From Onthophagus taurus (Eukaryota; Arthropoda; Insecta; Coleoptera; Scarabaeidae): a stretch of DNA of 64,000 nucleotides. Numbering within the stretch: the first letter of the stretch is position 1; the number at the start of each line of letters is the position of its first letter. Shown here in pieces: positions 24,699-35,581 of the stretch. The position numbers were made by a program, and so were the translations under genes. The notes beneath the pieces were generated by a model. The model had not been told where the DNA came from. It searched no databases and saw only the letters and a program-made list of their open reading frames with translations. The stretch covers positions 2,852,001 to 2,916,000 of the forward strand of contig NW_027248941.1 in assembly GCF_036711975.1 (NCBI RefSeq), written 5' to 3'.

Positions 24699-25661
24699 CT
24701 AAGTGTGATTTAACCCCGATCTAAACCCCCTCAACCTCTTTTTAATCCCATTTTGTTGTATCCAATCGTAATAGACATCTAACCTCGCAGCCACCTCCAT
24801 TCGCTTTGTACAAACCTCTTCGTTGGGCCCCCAAGAAATTAGGCCAACCTGAGTGTTCCCGTAGATAATCGGAGATCCGCTATCGCCTTCGCAACTTCCT
24901 TTCGTGCGATTATTCTCGGGGTTGTAATGGCAAAACATCGTTTTCACGCTGTATTTCGAGCGCTCGGTGGAGTCGTTAATTTCTTCGAGGCATTTTTTTT
25001 GCGTCCTCAAATAGCTGTTGGTGCATTGAAACCCAAGGGAGTCATCAACTAAATATTCCCCGCCATCGTCTTGTTTATTCACCCCGTACCCCATCAATTG
25101 TAGTTCATAAAGTTTCGATTCGTTTTCGTTCTCCATCATTTCGTGCAACATTTTTTTCGGGGATAAAGTAACTAATTTCGTGCGTTTCGTTAACTTAAAC
25201 GGTTTTTCCAACTAAATCAAAAAATTTAAATTAATTAATTTTGATTTTGTTTGATTTTCTTACTTGGATGATGCAAAGATCGCTTTCTAAAGTGTACGAT
25301 GTGAAGTTAGGGTGTAATTTTGGTGGGATGATCGCGTTCGAGGTTTGGTCGTAATTTCGGTTGTTTCTTATAAAACCGGAATAAGCGGTGATCGAGATTG
25401 CGTCCGCGCAACAATGTCCAGCTGTCAAAACGGTTTCAACGGATAAAAGTGACCCCCCGCACATAAATTTGGCGCTGTTCACGTAATACTCGAGGTAAAT
25501 CTACAAAGAGAGTCTTAAAAAGTTATTAATCGATTAAATTAACTCACGTAAAAAGGGTATCTTGTGACATCGCAATTTTTGCCTCCAAAGATTTTTGCAT
25601 CTTTGTACCCATGGGCGAATTTCAATAATAAAATTAGATAGACATCTAAAAATATTAACAT
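24699..25661 (-). CDS. Trypsin-fold (S1) serine protease, secreted
   Basis: Exons 25661-25548, 25500-25264 and 25211-24699 join in phase and give 287 residues. A signal peptide (MLIFLDVYLILLLKFAHG) is followed by a very short propeptide and the activation site at AK-IFGG (residue 24). The catalytic triad is visible: His67 in TAGHC, Asp112 in ESDLCII and Ser228 in GDSGSP. The position equivalent to trypsin Asp189, six residues before the serine, is Gly, so tryptic specificity for Lys/Arg is unlikely; a chymotrypsin- or elastase-like preference is my inference. The IFGG start differs from the usual IVGG. Exon 3 begins with a TTG codon (Leu) and is not a separate gene. A digestive or haemolymph role cannot be told apart. 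Confidence 0.9.
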
Positions 25662-26534
25662 TTTTCCCCTCAATCGCAAAGTAATTAATCGGGTAACAAT
25701 TGGTTGTAAAAAATTAATTTTGTTTGTTCAGACTTAACGAGTCGTCGCGATTTAATGAATTTATTTATTTTTTTTTTTAAGATTTGGGACAATCGTGGAT
25801 TGGAGGACGTCGGCGACACGCAAAGGGACGTCCGTTGCAAACGCCATTAGCCGGGGAATTACCCTAAGGCGGCTTCTAAATACTCCATTAAGGGTCGCAG
25901 CCGTTGCTGCTGCTTCTGACGTTTATGTATGACGCTCGGCTGCTGCTCTGCGGCCAAGGAGGGTGCTAACACGCATACACGGACAATCATACATCCAAAA
26001 TATCGTCACTAACAAAAATTTAAAAAAAAAAATTTTTTAATTTTTTTGGACACCCGTATATTAATTCAAAATTATATTTACACCCCTGTATATACCCACG
26101 CTTTCCGTTCGACCAATCAAAATTGAGAATTCGTTTTCGTTGGTTTTCGGCGATTTTCGTGATTTGGTTACCATGGAGATTAATAAGTCAAACGCAAAAC
26201 CGGTGCTATGTTTGAAAAAATTCACCAGAAAGATTTTTAGGTTATAAAAATGAGTTTTTGTTAGAAATTTAAATAATTAATCGCAAAAATTGAAGAAATT
26301 TCGTTGAGGTAAAGCTTTTTAATTGATTTATTAAGTAATTTATTTAATTTTGTAATTTTTTGTAATATTAAGATAAAAAGTGACGCTTTCATTCGGTGTT
26401 GCGGAACCCGTTGTATTAGTAACGTACCAGGTAAGCTAAATATGTAACTTAATTACTGTTCATTATTGTTGCTTAAGCACAATTAATGCTGTTTATTGTA
26501 ACTGGAATGCTTTAAACTCGACTCAAACTAACCT

Positions 26535-27440
26535 AACATTGTCAAAATTTGACATTTTGGAAACGTCAACGTCATTAAATTTTAATATTTATTTCGAGTT
26601 GCTTTAAAAATCGATCGTTTCAGCATCAAAACTCCTTTATTTCGATAATTATATTCATCTTCACCACTTTAAGTTAGACACCTGTCAAATTTGATGAATT
26701 AAGATTATAAATTTGCTTTGGTAACAATGCCAAAGTATGACAAAATGGTTCTAATTGATTAAAAACATCATTAGAATACTTATAGAAGATGTTGGAATTA
26801 AAGAAAATGATTTTGATACTTTTTGAAAATGTTTCAAAGATCCTATGAAGTTGAAAAGGCTTATTGGTGTTTGTCAAAATGGTTCTAATCGATTAAAAAC
26901 ATCATTAGGGTACTTATAGAAGATGTCAGAACTGAAGGAAATGATTTTGATATTTTCGGAAATTGTTTCAAAGATCCTAGGAAGTTAGAAAGGGTTATTG
27001 GTGTATGTCAAAATGGTTTTAATCCATTAAAAACATCATTGGAATACTTATAGAAGATGTAAGAGTTGAAGAAAATGATTTTGATTTTCTTTGAAAGTGT
27101 CTCCAAAATCCTAAGAAGTAGAAAAAGCTTATTAGTGTTTGTCAAAAAGGTTCTAATCCATTAAAGACATCATTAGAACACTTATAGAAGATATGAGAAT
27201 TGAAGAATATAATTTTGATAGTTTTTGAAAGTGTTACAAAGATCCTAGGAAGTTGAAAAGGCTTATTGGTGTATGTCAAAAAGGTTCTAATCGATTAAAA
27301 ACATCTTTAGGACACTCAATGAGGATGACAGAACTAAAAAGATTGATTTTGGTATTTTTTGAAAATGTTTCAACGATCTCAGAAAGTTAAAAAAGTTTAC
27401 TGATGTTTGTCAGAAAGATTCTAATCGATTAAAGCTTACT
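26535..27440. repeat. Composite repeat: leader module plus six 134-bp tandem units
   Basis: After a leader copied from the 22.5-kb repeat family, TGTCAAAATGGTTCTAAT-like starts occur near 26738 (as TGACAAAA), 26872, 27006, 27140, 27274 and 27409, a nearly exact 134-bp period. Units contain ATTAAAAACATCATTAG, GAAAATGATTTTGATA and AAAGATCCTAGGAAGTTGAA. A further stray unit lies at 28975-29150. Confidence 0.85.
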
Positions 27441-27717
27441 TAATAAGACCAAAAGAATCAAATAAAATAATTTTTTGATCCAACTGTACGAGATTATTTA
27501 AAATCGAATGAATAGGATGTTACACCGGAACTAACCGGATTTATACATTTATTATATCCGTGACCGGAAGGGGTTAGAATTAAAACCGAAATGAAAAAAA
27601 AAATAAAGGAGATAAAAGAAGGGGGCGCGTGTCGATTACAATAAAATGTAATAAATCGGGTTTCGCCAAATTATTTCGTGAAATTGCGCATCAAAAACAC
27701 CTCCATATCACATTGTG

Positions 27718-27742
27718 GATTTATATATATATATATATATTG
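27718..27742. repeat. (TA)n microsatellite
   Basis: A run of about ten TA dinucleotides, noncoding. Confidence 0.8.
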
Positions 27743-28056
27743 AATGGAAGGATGATCGTGATGGCTTTAGGTGGGGGGTTAATATAATAAAGTAAAGGGG
27801 GTTTGGATGTCCGAAACGGCAGCCGCGACCTCCGTAATCTTATATTAATAATTCAATGTTCCCTCTATTATAGTAATAAAGTAATATGTCATAAAAGAAC
27901 CTCGGCGCCGGCTGACGCCATCTGCCGGCGATTTAATATCTCTCGTTTCGTGCACCGACATCAACCCCCTATTTCTCCTCTCTCTATCAAGCTTTTTTTT
28001 AACTTTTTCGCAATTATGTTTTATATAAAACAGATAACAAAGGTTTGCTGATACAT

Positions 28057-28062
28057 TTTATT
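28057..28062 (-). terminator. Probable poly(A) signal of the downstream LIM gene
   Basis: TTTATT on the plus strand reads AATAAA on the minus strand, 55 bp beyond the stop codon at 28117. Confidence 0.5.
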
Positions 28063-28116
28063 CCTTAATATATTTTTTTTAAATACATTTTCAAATCTCC
28101 ACCCAACTTTACAACC

Positions 28117-29357
28117 TTACAACGGCGACTGAAGAGTCATTCCATATCCGTAACCAGTTAATCCGAAGTATTTTGAGTAACAATCTAAGAAAAATGAAGA
28201 AATGATTAAAAATTAATAACAATGAATGAGAAGACTTACGTTTACAATAAATTTCTCCTTGATTCTCATAGACACTAGTCACCTCAAGCGGCTTGTGACA
28301 GCAATAACACGAGAAGCAACACGTATGAAACGCTCCACCGGAAGCCATAATCTTTTCCGCGGCGTAAACTTTCCTTCCACATCTTCGGCAACACGGTGCT
28401 CTATCAACCTCGACTTGTCGCCGTTTAATGTTTAAATCGCAATCGCAGGGATTTGGGGTACCACACGTGCAATATTTAGGGGCGCACGGCGGTTGGCACG
28501 GGTAATAACAAATCCTTTCGCACGGATTCGGCTCACAACATTTCACCGGTGGATAACAAATCGGTCTTCGTGTCGGGGGACAATAAGGGGTGGAGCAAGG
28601 TGAACACGGCGGCGGACAACATTTCGCCGGGGGACAACACCTCGGTGGCGATGGACAGCAACCCCGCCGCGGGCCGCCGCAACACTTTCCCGGACAACAA
28701 TCCACTTTGGCGCAGGGATCGCACGATGTCGGGCAAGCGAATCTACCTCGGATTCCTTTATGGGGACAACAACAGTTTTCTGGACAATAACAAGATCCTT
28801 TACAGCCGCTGAAAAAGTTTTTGGAAGATTTAATTTAGTTACTGCAAATTTTTTTTTGATTTTTTGTGATTAGAATTTTGACAATGACAATTAATTGATG
28901 AGAATCAAGTGGGTTATTTGTGATGTCGATTATAATCATTTGTAGTCTCCCTAGGAGATGGCGCCGCGCATGAAAATGTTTCAAAAATCTCAAGAAGTTG
29001 AATAGGTGTTTGTCAAAAAGGTTCTAATCGATTAAAAACATCTTTAGAACACTCTACGAGAATGACAGAATTGAAAAAATTAATTTTTATGTTTCTTGAA
29101 AGTGTTCCAAATATCCAATAAAATTGAAAAAAGTTATTGGTGTTTGTCAAATTAATTAATTAACGAGAAACAAGTGGGTTATTAAAAACAACTTACTCTT
29201 CAATAATTTTATCATGATGTCGATTATAATAATTCGTAGTTTCTCTTGGAGATGGCGCCGCGCAAGTTGACCCAGGTTGTTGTGGACAACATCCAGGGGG
29301 AACCACCGGAGGTGGCCCACAATGTATTTTCGGGCTGCAAGATCTGCACCTAGGCAT
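28117..29357 (-). CDS. Cysteine-rich protein with a C-terminal LIM domain
   Basis: Exons 29357-29197, 28808-28240 and 28184-28117 join in phase and give 265 residues. The first ~180 residues are Cys/Pro-rich (for example CCPPAKCCPPPCSPC and CDPCAKVDCCPGKCC). The last ~60 form one complete LIM zinc-binding domain: CRRC, 17 residues, H-x2-C, FSC, YCC, 17 residues, CKHC. It then ends in YFGLTGYGYGM, very like the tail after LIM domains in CRP/muscle-LIM proteins. The start is the first ATG of the Cys-rich frame; the frame is open upstream to a possible splice acceptor at 29460, so an earlier exon cannot be excluded. LIM domains bind protein partners, often in actin structures; the role here is unknown. 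It lies 245 bp downstream of a second LIM/Cys-rich gene on the same strand. Confidence 0.8.
28885..29150 (-). pseudogene. Remnant duplicate of LIM-gene exon 1 end plus a stray 134-bp repeat unit
   Basis: Within the intron, CAAGTGGGTTAT, TGATGTCGATTATAAT and GGAGATGGCGCCGCGCA repeat the text at 29170-29256, which is the 3' part of exon 1 and its donor region. The copy lacks an intact donor. It is followed at 28975-29150 by a unit of the tandem family seen at 26.7-27.4 kb. Confidence 0.65.
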
Positions 29358-29601
29358 CGTAACCTGACTAATCGTAACCAACAATCTCGAAGACTTGGTC
29401 GACGATAAAGACGCCGAAGATAACGAGCTCGAATACGAAGATAATGATCGTTTCAACGCCTACAAAACAATCCATTTTGTGCGGTTTTTTTTAATCAATT
29501 TTAATCTCTCTATCTCTTTCCCCTTTCCACCTCAATTTTTTTGTATCACTTTCTTCAACAAATTTTTCCGATTTTTTTCATAAAATTTTTTATTTTTTAA
29601 C

Positions 29602-30746
29602 TCATTTTCCACAAGATCCTCGGTCTTCGCCGAACGGTGAGCATGGTCTGCATGGCGGGCACGGATTCACGCAAGGAGGACACGGCGTCATTAACGTTGG
29701 TATTTCGCAATCATCCTGTGAATTCATTCCAACAAGAATTTAAGAATTTAGGGGGGTGGTGGGGGAAGAGATAGAAAAATTATTTTTGTTACTCAACTTA
29801 CCAGGCAAAGTGTTTTCGGGGCACACTTCGGTGGCGGGCAGGATCTTCTTAAGCAGTAATTATCGGTCGGACAGAGATATTCGCAAATTTTTTTCCCGCA
29901 ACAGCTGCAACAAGGATTTCTGCAAGGCACGCAAGGAACCGGACTCGTACAAGGGTTACAAGGATCGCACGGATTGCAAGGGCGGCAAGGTCCGCAAGAT
30001 GTTCCGCAACGTTTTCGATAAGGTGCTTTTGGACTGCAAGGAACGATTCTAATGCAAGTTGGAGCGCAACAAGGATTACACGGATTACACGGTTTACAAG
30101 GGTTACAAGGATTGCAAGGATTACAAGGATTACAAGGATTACAAGGATTGCAAGGATTACAAGGGTCACAAGGATTACAAGGATTACAAGGATCACAGGG
30201 ATTACAAGGATTACAGGGATTACAAGGATTGCAAGGATTGCAAGGTTTACAAGGCTTGCAAGGTTTGCAGGGATTACAAGGATCGCAAGGGTTACAAGGT
30301 TTGCAGGGATCACAAGGGTTACAAGGTTTGCAGGGATCACAAGGGTTACAAGGTTTGCAGGGATCACAAGGATTGCAAGGTCTGCAAGGTTCGCAAGGAT
30401 TGCAAGGTTTGCAAGGGGGCGTCCAAGGTACGCAACAAGGCAAGCAGGGTTTGCAAGGGCCACAACACGTTTGTCTGCACTGCAACTCTTGAATGAAGCA
30501 CGGATTGCAGATGCACGCTTGGTAGCAAGCGCAACAGAATAGCTCTCCTTGTAACGTGTACACACTACACTTATCCAATAATTTTCTGCACTTATCTGAA
30601 ACAAAACAAGAAAGATTAACACATTGAGTTCCATTGAATGTTATTAACTTACAGCAACTGAAACAGAATGTGTGCCAGGCTTTTCCCAGGGCGATTTTTT
30701 GGTCGGAACAATGAACCTCTCTGCCACAACGGCCACAACAACTCAT
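29602..30746 (-). CDS. N-terminal LIM domain fused to ~38 x-Pro-Cys triplets
   Basis: Exons 30746-30653, 30595-29802 and 29715-29602 join in phase and give 333 residues. Residues 4-55 form a full LIM domain: C4-x2-C7, x17, H25-x2-C28-x2-C31-x2-C34, x17, C52-x2-C55. From about residue 93 to 207 there are about 38 uninterrupted triplets of the form (N/K/D/E/R)-P-C, encoded by 9-bp units. More Cys/Pro-rich sequence ([27 protein letters not shown]) follows, and the protein ends GSCGK. Cys-x-Pro repeats are known from sperm-tail proteins such as ODF1 and the Drosophila Mst(3)CGP family, so a structural, perhaps spermatid, role is plausible but inferred. A minus-strand AATAAA follows the stop codon. 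Confidence 0.85.
30069..30413. repeat. 9-bp coding minisatellite (x-Pro-Cys codons)
   Basis: On the plus strand it reads as runs of CAAGGATTA / CAAGGATTG units; on the minus strand each unit encodes Asn/Lys/Asp-Pro-Cys. A 27-bp higher-order block (DPC-KPC-NPC) is repeated near the right end and pure NPC units dominate the left. Such arrays change copy number easily, so length polymorphism is expected. Confidence 0.9.
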
Positions 30747-31429
30747 TTTACATGTCCATCTAAAAAGAAACTCGCCGCTCTGCTTCTACTCCTTTACGGC
30801 CGTATTAATTGTTATTTTCTTTGTGTCGGTAAATTAATAATAAATGTAATATGACAGGAAAATGAAAAGAAATAAATGGAACTCGGCCGAAATTTGAGAT
30901 TATCGTCGATATTAATAACGATTAGGATCTTCTTTGAGAAAAAGAATTTATACACATTAAATTTTGACGCTTTTGAATTACTTTGACACTTTTAAAATCG
31001 TGATTTAAGATAATTTGATCGAAAAAAACTTTTAAATTAATTTCTTTAAAATCTTACTAACGCCATCTATGATTGAAAAGTTCACCCTAACTACTCAATT
31101 GACGTTTCTTTTGTAGGCTATGTTAGAAGTTCCAGTAAAACAAAGAAGAAAAAATAAAAAACTTTCTTATTTTAACTAAACAGTATTAAACTACAACACG
31201 AAATATGTTCGAAAACGTTGTTTTAACTAAACTTATTAATGGCAGCATGTATACGATCCGAACATAGCCACACGCGTTGTTCATTCAAAACCACTAGATG
31301 GCGTTACATATAGGGTTTCTTAAAAATATATAATTACTTCAACTGGTTATGCAAACTTTTTAATCAAAACTCTTTATTTTAATTACATTTAAATATAATA
31401 AATCGACAAAATTACACATTATCAGCAAA
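30747..31429. other. Intergenic region between LIM gene and PSMD13
   Basis: Holds the promoter of the minus-strand LIM gene and the 3' flank of PSMD13, with a minus-strand AATAAA at 31373-31378. It has two TAGATGGCG-type motifs, at 31059-31070 (complement) and 31291-31305 (CCACTAGATGGCGTT). No gene seen. Confidence 0.45.
31291..31305 (+). promoter_or_regulatory. CTCF-like motif CCACTAGATGGCGTT
   Basis: Fits the insect/vertebrate CTCF core (CCA-x-x-AGRTGGCG) closely. Similar cores lie at 1628-1640, 31059-31070, 37335-37350, 37825-37838, 45588-45604, 53479-53493 and 57432-57446, mostly between genes. Binding is inferred. Confidence 0.4.
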
Positions 31430-32698
31430 TTAAAGCGTAAGTATCTCAGAAGCTTTCTCTTCCAATAAATTCTCCATCGTACCAACATGTTTACACCACT
31501 CGTTAAGCCGTTCGACCATACTCGCAATTTGAACGCGATCTAAAACCCTTGGTTGCACCCAAGTCATATTCACAGTGCTGGAAACTTGATCAATCGCCCC
31601 TTTAACCAAACCCTGCGACAACGCCTTCATCACCAACAACTCAATTTCTTGAATTGGTAGTTTTGTTTCCATCGAAATCTCTTGAAACGTTAATTGGCGA
31701 TCATGCGAGGGTCTCTTAAAAGTCATCTCCATCAAACACAACAACGATATTTTTTGGCGCAAAAATAATTCTTGCGCGGACAAATCGGCTATTTTCGACC
31801 ATTGGGGGCGCATAGCTTCGAATTTGTTTATGTTTCCGGAATTAAAGGCGTATAATAAATCGACAAGCCAAGCGTTTTCGGTACGTTTTAAAGTTTCGAG
31901 TACCGCATGGGCTAATAACTCGCCTAGATTGTAAACTCCTTCGCCTAAAAGGGCTGCTAACCCTAAATAAAAAGCGTGTTGTTGTTGAATTTCAACAGTT
32001 AATGTATCCAATTCGATGCAACCTAAGTATCGGAGGGCTGTTCGATAATATTGGGCGTGATCCCCTAAAATTCGATAATATTGCGATGCTAATAAATAGT
32101 ATCTTCCGTGAACGGCTGTAACTCCATCGGCGTTATCTAAGGTAATTTCAACTTCCTCGATTATTTTTTTTGTTGCATCTAAATCATTTAATTTTTCCAA
32201 ATAGATTTGACCGGCGAGAACTTTACACAAACTTTCAGCATCGGAATTTGCTTTAACTTTGATTTGGAGCTTTTCTAAGAACGCTACGGCCTCTTTTTTG
32301 TCTTTGAATTGTTCTACTATGAAGGCGGAGATTTCGACCAATGATAACGGATTGATTCTAATACAAAAAAAATTAATTTATTTAAATTTTCTTTTCATTG
32401 TATATCTTACTTATTCTCAAAGGTTGAAATGAAATTGTTGTAAAGTTGAATTAGATTATCCCCCGTTTGAAGAGAGGGACTTTTCACAAACTCCAAAAGT
32501 TTCAAAGTGAGTTGATGCCATAACCTAAAAATTTTTCATGATTTGACACTTTTATTATTGTTTTAAAGGAAGGTTAAATTACTTTTTGTTATGTAATTCC
32601 TCCATTTGGCTCCATTCTGACGCTAAATCTTTGGCACTTTCTTTCTGCTTTTTCGATAAATAATCGCTTACATTTGGTTGAACAACAACGGCCGCCAT
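31430..32698 (-). CDS. PSMD13: 26S proteasome regulatory subunit Rpn9 / PSMD13
   Basis: Exons 32698-32583, 32524-32411 and 32357-31430 join in phase and give 385 residues, close to the usual ~376. It is an alpha-helical PCI-domain protein throughout, with landmarks RYYLLASQYYRILGDHAQYYRTALRYLGC, LLGEGVYNLGELLAHPILxxL-like text (here LLAHAVLETL) and the winged-helix part RQLTFQEISMETKLPIQEIELLVMKALSQGLVKGAIDQV, then NMTWVQPRVLD. Rpn9 is a scaffold subunit of the proteasome lid, helping position the deubiquitinase Rpn11, in nucleus and cytosol. The start ATG (MAAVVVQPNVSDYLSKKQ) sits in a short first exon. The gene is conserved and shows nothing odd. Confidence 0.95.
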
Positions 32699-34772
32699 TT
32701 TATAGAAATAATGACAAATAAAATTTTGTTTGGTGATTTTCAGTGTTGGTAACTTTATAAAAAAAATAACTAAATCTTTTCATTTAATTTTATTTATTTA
32801 TAAATAGGATTTTAATTAATTAATTTATAAAGTCATGTGAAGTATAAATAAGTGGTTTAATTTTAAATAAACAAATTAGGAATTGGGGAAAATAATAATG
32901 CACGAAAATAAATAAATTATAAACAAATTTAACCTAAGTTTTACCCTAAGAAATTCATCGAATCGATTAATGTTGTTATTTCTAATTAATTTAGTTTAAT
33001 TAACATTAATTACATAATTTTTCCAGTAAAATAATGATGTAATTCCCTTATTACAAATGGATATTGGTGTAAGATCTATATCCACTCAACCCTAAAACAT
33101 TGAAAAAAGAAATGCAACCCAATGGGAATATGGGTAGGAGATAGCATAGGGAAGACCAAATAGAATCACTATGTTGCATAGTTTAATTGAACTAAAACTA
33201 AACCTGGACCTAGAAATATTCGGGTTTAGTTTATTATTTTTGCATCCAAATAAACTTATTTTGTTATATATCTTATTCTTAATCGTTGCTTAAGATTAAT
33301 AAAGATTATTCGTTTAAAAAGGATTTAATTCCAAAAGTTAACTTAACAATTTTTTAGGTTAAATAATCTAAAAAAAAGTTACTTGTCATGTTGGTTGCCT
33401 ATTTACGTTTTAAATTGTAAAATTTAAAAAAGTTAATTTCTTATTTATTTTTACGGGTTAAATACAATAAATAATGTAAATATTAAGTTAATGTAATATT
33501 TTTGATTAAAAAAAAGTTAAATTTTACCTGTATTTTCCGTTAGATGTCGCCGTATGAAAATTATTGATTCAACCCCCGCCGGAAAACGGGGTTGGAAATT
33601 ATTTATAAAACGTAGCACGGTTGGTAACGTAACGAGTAGGAGTTTTGATGGTGTGTCCGTCACAAACAGCGGGGCCGAACTTGGTTTTTTTTTGCGAAGA
33701 CTTGGTCGGAGAGAGGTCGAATTGAGGGGCCCAACATCAGGTAAAAAATGGGTGGTTCGTCGCCCCATCAAAAAGTACCCCCACAATAATTCACGCTGCC
33801 AACAAATTCAAAAACGCACGCATTTTCTGTTCGATGTCCGCGAGCGTGGATGCGACGTTCACGGACAGCTTTAGGTTAAAAATACGTTGGTAATTTTCAC
33901 AATTTTTTTTTGTGTAAACTAAAAACTATTACCAAATTAAAAAAAAAAATTATTTTAATTTTTGCACGAAATTATTTCTGCATGAATTTTAATTTTAATA
34001 TAAACATTATTATTATTATTATAAACAATTCTTAGATTAAATTTGAATCAAATTAAAATTAAAATTCAAAACAGTTAAATTCATATGTAGACGTACGGTT
34101 ATTTTGCCAGAAACCTCCTGCCAGAAACCCCCTAGAAATCGACCAATAGCGTTCGAGTATTTTCGTCGTCGTCGCATTCGCGATATCTCCGTATTTCGAG
34201 ACGGTGTTGTTTCAAGTCGGCGTTGGGGAAAATCTTGACAATTTTCACGGTTTCCGGATAATAACCGCGTTTTCTTCGACAAATCGCTCGTTTTTAAAAT
34301 AATCAACAGAGCCCCGGAAAATAAAACAGCAACAAGGACAAAAACCAACCCCTCAGTTGTTTTTTTTTTCGGCGACACGTTTTTTTTGAACAACACCTTC
34401 AACCAATTTCAACCACAAAAAAAGAAAACCTTTCCGCTTTTTCTCATCCGGAAGATCTTCAAACCGATTTGAACCCATTTAAATTTCTCGTAAGTAGACA
34501 AAAAAAAAAATTCAATTTCATTTCGCCCCCTTTCTAATTTGACGTTTGACAAGGTATTGATAAAACAAACCCTCATTTTTCAAATATAACCTCAAAAAAA
34601 AAATTATCGATATGGGGGTTTATATTAATGCGATTTCATGTTATGGGGGAAGTGGTCGCCCACGCGAAAATTCGGGTTAAAAATTTGAGAAAAACGTAAC
34701 ATAACCTATATTTTTTTAAAATTAATTTTGATTTTTTTATGATTTAGGTCTTCGAGGACAAACGAACACAAA
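32699..34772. other. Intergenic region and ctp 5' leader
   Basis: Divergent promoters of PSMD13 (-) and ctp (+). 33540-33870 is GC-richer with an AGATGTCGCCG string at its left edge. A likely noncoding first exon of ctp ends at 34489 (TTCTC|GTAAGT donor) and joins an acceptor at 34747. Frames on either strand here have no protein-like support. Confidence 0.45.
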
Positions 34773-35253
<481 letters not shown>

Positions 35254-35570
35254 GAGCCCCCTCTCCACTCATTTTCTATATAGTGTCGCGATAATAAAAG
35301 AAGAGCCACCGCAACCGTCACCCCATGTTCCCCCACACCGATTCCTCCGTGGTATTTCCGGACGCGAGATTCCGATGAACCATTTTCGGCCCTCACTCTA
35401 TTAAAAAAAATAATTTAATTTAAAAAAACTAACTTGCTCAGTACCAACCTCAACATTAAAAAAATATTCTCACTCAAATCCATTGATTTGATGATCGGAC
35501 GATGCGGAATAAACATGAAAGATATAAAAGACGGTTCTTTTTTCTTAGGATAAATTTTTAGTTTCGCTAA

Positions 35571-35581
35571 AATAAAATAAA
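35571..35581 (+). terminator. Poly(A) signals of ctp
   Basis: Overlapping AATAAA hexamers about 320 bp beyond the ctp stop codon. Confidence 0.6.

Larger units (their letters stand above)
25662..28116. other. Intergenic region between serine protease and LIM genes
   Basis: Holds a GC-rich block at about 25790-25980, a diverged 263-bp-type repeat (26535-26735), the 134-bp tandem array (26735-27440) and a (TA)n microsatellite near 27720-27740. No gene recognised. Confidence 0.5.

Noticed and set aside
29454-29456. A start at 29456 for the downstream LIM gene
   Set aside because: The codon is TTG and an in-frame stop lies just upstream; the first ATG is at 29357.
30052-30496. Plus-strand frames rich in LQG or DYK repeats
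   Set aside because: They are antisense shadows of the x-Pro-Cys minisatellite; the minus-strand frame has a LIM domain, matched splice phases and a poly(A) signal.
29849-30634. A second long minus-strand frame rich in Leu/Ala/Ile
   Set aside because: It is an out-of-phase reading of the same repeat; a 9-bp unit keeps all frames open.
34037-34402. A minus-strand frame of 121 residues upstream of ctp
   Set aside because: It overlaps the probable ctp leader on the other strand and has no protein-like features.
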